The notes below the pieces were generated by a model. The model worked only from the letters and a program-made list of their open reading frames with translations. It was not told where the DNA came from and made no database searches. From DATEZO01 sp035255485 (lineage in GTDB: Bacteria; Pseudomonadota; Gammaproteobacteria; Burkholderiales; Burkholderiaceae_D): a stretch of 48,446 bases of DNA. Shown here in pieces: positions 44,547 to 48,446 of this stretch (position 1 is its first letter; the number at the start of each line of letters is the position of its first letter). The position numbers were made by a program, and so were the translations under genes. Where the stretch lies: assembly GCA_035255485.1 (NCBI GenBank), contig DATEZO010000239.1, positions 1 through 48,446 on the forward strand, written 5' to 3'.

Positions 44547-45131
44547 ATGAAAACCAGCGGAACAGGCGATTCTTTTCTTGCGCAGCGCAAACTGCCCAGA
44601 GACTTCTATGCGCGCGCCACCGTCTCGGTGGCGGAAGATCTGCTGGGTGCGCTATTGGTGCATCGCGTCAATGGAGTCGAGCGCGTCGGAAAAATCGTCG
44701 AAGTGGAAGCCTATCTGGGCGCACATGACCTGGCTGCGCATTCCTCGAAAGGCATCACGAAACGCACGCGCATCATGTATGGGCCGCCTGGCTTTGCCTA
44801 TGTCTATCTGATCTATGGCATGCATCATTGCATGAATGTCGTGACCGAACCGGAAGGTCATGGCTCCGCAGTACTGATCCGTGCACTGGAACCTGTCTGC
44901 AACGTGTCGGGCAACACGCGCGGGCCAGCCTTGCTATGCAAGGCGATGGGAATTGACCGCCATCTCGACGGACACGATTTGTGCAGCGAGGATTTTTACA
45001 TTGCCGCACCGCAGGAACGAGCCACGAGAATCATACGGCGACCGCGCATCGGCGTCGACTATGCGGGAACATGGGCGACATTGCCATTGCGTTTCTACGT
45101 GGAAGGCAATGCATTCGTTTCCAGGAAATGA
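44547..45131 (+). CDS. 3-methyladenine DNA glycosylase (AAG/MPG family)
   Basis: The 194-residue protein matches the AAG/MPG family of base-excision repair glycosylases. DFYARATVSVAEDLLGALL, then GKIVEVEAYLG with the catalytic Glu, MYGPPGFAYVYLIYGMHHCMNVV, and AVLIRALEP are all present. It removes alkylated purines such as 3-methyladenine from DNA. The start is uncertain: the ATG at 44547 gives the usual family length, while in-frame ATGs at 44502 and 44466 add unconserved residues. It is monocistronic and ends 66 bases before the 3' end of the convergent tRNA gene. Confidence 0.9.
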   Translation: MKTSGTGDSFLAQRKLPRDFYARATVSVAEDLLGALLVHRVNGVERVGKIVEVEAYLGAHDLAAHSSKGITKRTRIMYGPPGFAYVYLIYGMHHCMNVVTEPEGHGSAVLIRALEPVCNVSGNTRGPALLCKAMGIDRHLDGHDLCSEDFYIAAPQERATRIIRRPRIGVDYAGTWATLPLRFYVEGNAFVSRK

Positions 45132-45197
45132 CGCGGCAATCGGGCTGAAGAAGCCACCCGTTTTGATTGAAAACGATATGGGAAAGAGAAATGCGAC

Positions 45198-45274
45198 TGG
45201 TGCGGCAGGAGGGAATCGAACCCCCGACCCTCGGCTTAGAAGGCCGATGCTCTATCCGACTGAGCTACTGCCAC
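45198..45274 (-). tRNA. tRNA-Arg (anticodon UCU)
   Basis: The minus strand folds as a standard cloverleaf of 77 bases. The acceptor stem is GTGGCAG/CTGCCGC with one wobble pair. A D-arm with AGTCGGATAGAGC follows. The anticodon loop is CTTCTAA with anticodon TCT, and the T-arm loop is TTCGATT. The encoded CCA end lies at 45198-45200. It reads AGA codons. Confidence 0.95.
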
Positions 45275-45302
45275 CTGCAGTGCGAATCGTACCATAGGTC
45301 AG

Positions 45303-45321
45303 GCGCCCTCCGGAAGGGCGC
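45303..45321. repeat. GC-rich hairpin between tRNA and GGDEF-EAL gene
   Basis: A 7-base perfect stem GCGCCCT/AGGGCGC with a CCGGA loop. There is no T-run on either strand, so terminator function is uncertain. It lies between the stop of the GGDEF-EAL gene and the start of the tRNA, both on the minus strand. TTGACA at 45344-45349 with TACTTT 16 bases later may be the tRNA promoter. Confidence 0.35.
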
Positions 45322-45352
45322 AAAGTAAGCGCTATCCTGACTCTGTCAATAT

Positions 45353-48310
45353 TCATGCCCGCCGCACCTGACGTCGCATGGGCAGTAATTTCTCGAACTG
45401 TTCCGCACTCACCGGCCGGCTCAGATAGTATCCCTGCATCTGGTCGCACTGTTGTTTCCGCAGAAAATCGAGCTGTTCCACCGTTTCCACGCCCTCGGCG
45501 ATCACTTTCAGCTTCATGCTGTGCGCCAGGGCAATCACCGCTTTCGCAATGGCGGCGTCATCCGAATCGGTCGTGATATCCCGCACGAAGGATTGGTCGA
45601 TCTTGAGCGCATCGATGGGAAAGCGTTTCAGATAGCTCAGGCTGGAATATCCGGTACCGAAGTCGTCAATCGCGAGCGATACGCCCATCTCGCTTAATTG
45701 CAGCAGGATTGTCACTGCGATTTCCGGGTTTTCCATGACTACGCTTTCGGTAATCTCGAGTTCCAGACAGGATGGATCGCAACCGGTTTCCTGCAGTACG
45801 CCTTCGATCATCTTCACGATATTCTGCTGCTTGAACTGACGCGCCGACAGATTTACCGCCATCCTGGTGCGCTTGAACAGGCCCGCTGCCTGCCATGCCT
45901 GGTATTGTCTGCACGCCGTACGCAGCACCCATTCGCCGATTGGCACGATCAATCCGGTTTCTTCGGCAATCGAGATGAAGTCCCCCGGAAAAATCATCGT
46001 CTGCCCGGGCGGCTGCCAACGCACCAATGCCTCCATGCCGACGATTTCACCCGAAGCGATATCCATTTGCGGCTGATAGTGCAAGATGAATTCTTCCCTT
46101 GCCAGAGCACGGCGCAATCCGCCGTCGAGCTTCAGGCGATCCAGCGCGCGCGCATTCATTTCATTCGCATAGAACTGGAAAATATTCCGGCCCGCCTCCT
46201 TGGCCCGATACATCGCGGTATCGGCGTTTTTCAACAGGGTATTGCTGTTCAAACCGTCCTTCGGATACAAGCTGATGCCGATACTGCCTGCGGGATAGAT
46301 TTCATGTCCCTGTATCATCATCGGCTGGCTCAGCGATTCCAGCACTTTCTGCGCCAGATTCGCTACCGTGTTTTCTCTTGTCACATCCCCTAGCAGCATG
46401 ACGAATTCGTCGCCACCCCAGCGCGCTACGGTATCGCCATCACGCATGTTACGCAATAATCTCCGGCCGACTTCCATGATGATATGGTCGCCAACGTCAT
46501 GCCCCAGGCTGTCGTTGATATTCTTGAAGCGGTCCAGATCAATCAGCATTACCGCCACCTCCACGCCCAGCCGGTTTGCATAGGCAATCGCCTGCGACAA
46601 GCGATCCAGCAACAGGGTGCGATTCGGTAGGCCGGTCAGTGCATCATGATTCGACAAATGGTGAAGCGCAATCTCCACCTGCTTGCGCCGGGAAATGTCC
46701 TCGATCACCAAGCTGAAATATTTGGGTTCCCCGGCGGTGTCACGCACCAGCGAACTGGTGAGATTCACCCAGATATAATGCCCATCCCTGTGCCGGTAAC
46801 GCGTCTCCCACGATTGCTCATGCACTTCCCGCGCCAGCATGCGCCTCCCGAATTCCAGATCGGCGGCCAGGTCGTCCGGATGCGTAAGTGCCTGATAGCG
46901 CAGGGCCAGCATTTCCTGTTGCGAGTAACCGACAATCTCGCTCAACTTCCGGTTGGCCATCAGCCATTTTCCCTCCGGAGAAATGTGCGCCAGCCCGACG
47001 GCAGCCTGATTGAACGCCACGCGGAAACGTTCTTCGCTTTCACGCAATTCCGCTTCCGCCTGCAGACGAGGCGTGATATCCCGTGCAACTGCCACCAGTA
47101 ATTGCCGGCCTTCCGATTGCACCGCGCGCAAATAGACTTCGACCGGTAGCCGCGACCCATCCTTGCGCTGGTGCACGGTCTGTATCATTCCCGTTTTGCT
47201 ATCGCTGCAAACAATTTCATCAAACCGTCGCTTGATGCGCGCCAGTTCCCCGGCATCCGGCTTCAGATCCTGCGGCCCGAGCTGCAACAGTTCTTCGTAG
47301 CAATAGCCCACCGTTGCCGCAGCAGTCTCGTTGACATCAATGAAGCGCATCCGCTCATGATCGATCAGGTAAACCGCATCGATCGAGCTATCCAGCGCCA
47401 TCCGGAAACGTCGCAATTCTTCCTGTGAGCGCATGCGCTCCGTAATATCCTGCGCCATCAGCAGCAGGATATTTTCCGTTTCAATCAGCGTTGCGGATAT
47501 GTGGCATTCAAAATACCGGGGGCCTTCCTCGCCGGGGAGCGTAATCACCAGATCACGCTGGTGCTTCCTGGCACCAGTCGCCTGTTGCAGGCTGTCGCAC
47601 AATTGGCGACTCGGGATGACGCTCGACAGTGGCGTTCCGGGCGGAATGCCACTGTCGGCCAGTCCGAACATATCACGCATTACCCGATTGATGGATTGAA
47701 TCTTCAGCGAGGTATCAACAATCATCATGCCGGAAGGCATGGAGGCAATGATCTGTTCGGCGAAATTCTTGACCTGCAGAATTTCCCGGCGATCCATCTG
47801 AAAATACGTATCCAGTGTGAGCGTCATATCCATGCATACCACCTTGAGTACGGCATCATAAGTGTGCAGACACTTTTCCGGATCGTCTTTCAGCAATTGC
47901 CACAACACGCTCATCAATTCAGCCAGATACTTTCGATAGGCGCCGATATACCATTTCGCTTCCAGCCCTATGCGTTGATGGACGATGCCAATCCGCAAGC
48001 GATTTTTTATGTATGCATCATCATAGCTGCCGGATAACAGGCTATCGAAATAGGCCATGTGCGCGCATTTCAGGCGCTTTCGCACTGCGGGGTTCCTCAG
48101 CAGGCTGCCCACTGTAGGAAATTCCAGAATATACGCATGAAACAGTTCAACCAGCCGATCCTGGTAATCCGTCAGCAACACACGAGCATGTTGCAGTAAT
48201 GCGCAATCCGTCTCTGTCAATTCAAGAAATATTTGACGCTGCCGTGTTTCGGATCGATCCAGTCCAATTTCCCGTATGCTTGCACTTACTGCATCGTCCA
48301 TATTTTTCAT
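45353..48310 (-). CDS. Globin-coupled GGDEF-EAL protein with PAS domains
   Basis: The 985-residue protein turns over cyclic di-GMP. Residues ~20-170 form a globin-coupled sensor with the haem-proximal His111 in the typical VHQRIGL context and WYIGAY after it. Three PAS domains with PAC ends follow (~185-300, 305-425, 430-555). The GGDEF domain has an intact RWGGDEF active site with the inhibitory RDGD motif five residues before it. The EAL domain has GMEALVRW, the ITESVV, DDFGTGYSS and KIDQSFV motifs, so both synthesis and breakdown may be active. It should sense oxygen or other haem ligands and adjust cyclic di-GMP, and thus motility or biofilm. GGAG precedes the ATG at 48310. Confidence 0.92.
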   Translation of the reverse strand: MKNMDDAVSASIREIGLDRSETRQRQIFLELTETDCALLQHARVLLTDYQDRLVELFHAYILEFPTVGSLLRNPAVRKRLKCAHMAYFDSLLSGSYDDAYIKNRLRIGIVHQRIGLEAKWYIGAYRKYLAELMSVLWQLLKDDPEKCLHTYDAVLKVVCMDMTLTLDTYFQMDRREILQVKNFAEQIIASMPSGMMIVDTSLKIQSINRVMRDMFGLADSGIPPGTPLSSVIPSRQLCDSLQQATGARKHQRDLVITLPGEEGPRYFECHISATLIETENILLLMAQDITERMRSQEELRRFRMALDSSIDAVYLIDHERMRFIDVNETAAATVGYCYEELLQLGPQDLKPDAGELARIKRRFDEIVCSDSKTGMIQTVHQRKDGSRLPVEVYLRAVQSEGRQLLVAVARDITPRLQAEAELRESEERFRVAFNQAAVGLAHISPEGKWLMANRKLSEIVGYSQQEMLALRYQALTHPDDLAADLEFGRRMLAREVHEQSWETRYRHRDGHYIWVNLTSSLVRDTAGEPKYFSLVIEDISRRKQVEIALHHLSNHDALTGLPNRTLLLDRLSQAIAYANRLGVEVAVMLIDLDRFKNINDSLGHDVGDHIIMEVGRRLLRNMRDGDTVARWGGDEFVMLLGDVTRENTVANLAQKVLESLSQPMMIQGHEIYPAGSIGISLYPKDGLNSNTLLKNADTAMYRAKEAGRNIFQFYANEMNARALDRLKLDGGLRRALAREEFILHYQPQMDIASGEIVGMEALVRWQPPGQTMIFPGDFISIAEETGLIVPIGEWVLRTACRQYQAWQAAGLFKRTRMAVNLSARQFKQQNIVKMIEGVLQETGCDPSCLELEITESVVMENPEIAVTILLQLSEMGVSLAIDDFGTGYSSLSYLKRFPIDALKIDQSFVRDITTDSDDAAIAKAVIALAHSMKLKVIAEGVETVEQLDFLRKQQCDQMQGYYLSRPVSAEQFEKLLPMRRQVRRA

Positions 48311-48446
48311 GCAATTACTCCGGCCCTCATTGAAGGAAGCACTGATGATAGGTCAATTGCAAAAATTAACTTAAAGCAATAGTCTGAAACCTAGGAAATT
48401 CTGTCAATAAATTTAATAAAAATCAAATCTAATTTCATTTTTATTT

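Noticed and set aside
1..48446. CRISPR array or rRNA operon
   Set aside because: No regularly spaced direct repeats and no rRNA-like stretches were seen anywhere in the window.

Overview
The window looks like chromosomal DNA of a betaproteobacterium of the order Burkholderiales, perhaps an Oxalobacteraceae-like environmental species. This is an inference from protein character: an FlhD-type regulator, an AcuI-type reductase, a beta-type RpoD, a DUF2147/TorF-porin pair and a cyclic beta-1,2-glucan synthase. The left 3 kb and several short patches are of foreign or decayed origin; the rest is chromosomal.

Region 1 (1-3515) is the right end of an integrated element. It holds, on the minus strand, a HicA toxin, a HicB antitoxin with a long C-terminal tail and a SecB-like chaperone, which together form a probable tripartite toxin-antitoxin-chaperone (TAC) module. 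These are followed by a large GC-rich cruciform, a small unknown protein and a Rep_trans-type replication initiator of filamentous-phage kind that runs off the left edge. The element ends at a 3' fragment of a tRNA-Arg(ACG) gene with its terminator, a typical attachment-site scar. Beyond the scar lie a frameshifted AlpA-like regulator and a decayed IS6-family transposase.

Region 2 (3516-16544) is one tightly packed minus-strand operon of eleven genes facing a divergent TetR regulator across a perfect 10-bp-arm palindrome. In transcription order it encodes a DUF2147 secreted protein, a TorF-type porin, an FGGY sugar kinase, a class II aldolase, a class III aminotransferase, a class II aldolase-like protein lacking all metal ligands, an MFS-SDR fusion protein, an aldehyde dehydrogenase, a c5-type cytochrome, a Tat-exported aldonolactone-oxidase-like flavoprotein and a Tat-exported PLP enzyme of the alanine racemase/D-threonine aldolase fold. 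The set reads as uptake and periplasmic oxidation plus cytoplasmic phosphorylation, aldol cleavage and aldehyde oxidation of a polyol- or amino-sugar-like compound. I do not recognise it as a described pathway.

Region 3 (16545-34495) begins with an IS4-like transposase remnant and contains a giant cyclic beta-1,2-glucan synthase, a DEAD-box helicase with two tandem DbpA-type RNA-binding domains, a small unknown gene, a BON-domain remnant, a phosphoribosyltransferase plus alpha/beta hydrolase pair, a second-looking RpoD sigma factor and an Hsp20. This resembles a stress and osmotic-adaptation neighbourhood.

Region 4 (34496-48446) holds an AcuI-type reductase, a C-terminally anchored unknown protein next to an FlhD without FlhC, a MazEF pair, an L,D-transpeptidase and a TPR protein that share a C-terminal NTF2-like domain, a 1058-residue alanine-rich coiled-coil membrane protein, a 3-methyladenine DNA glycosylase, tRNA-Arg(UCU) and a globin-coupled GGDEF-EAL protein.
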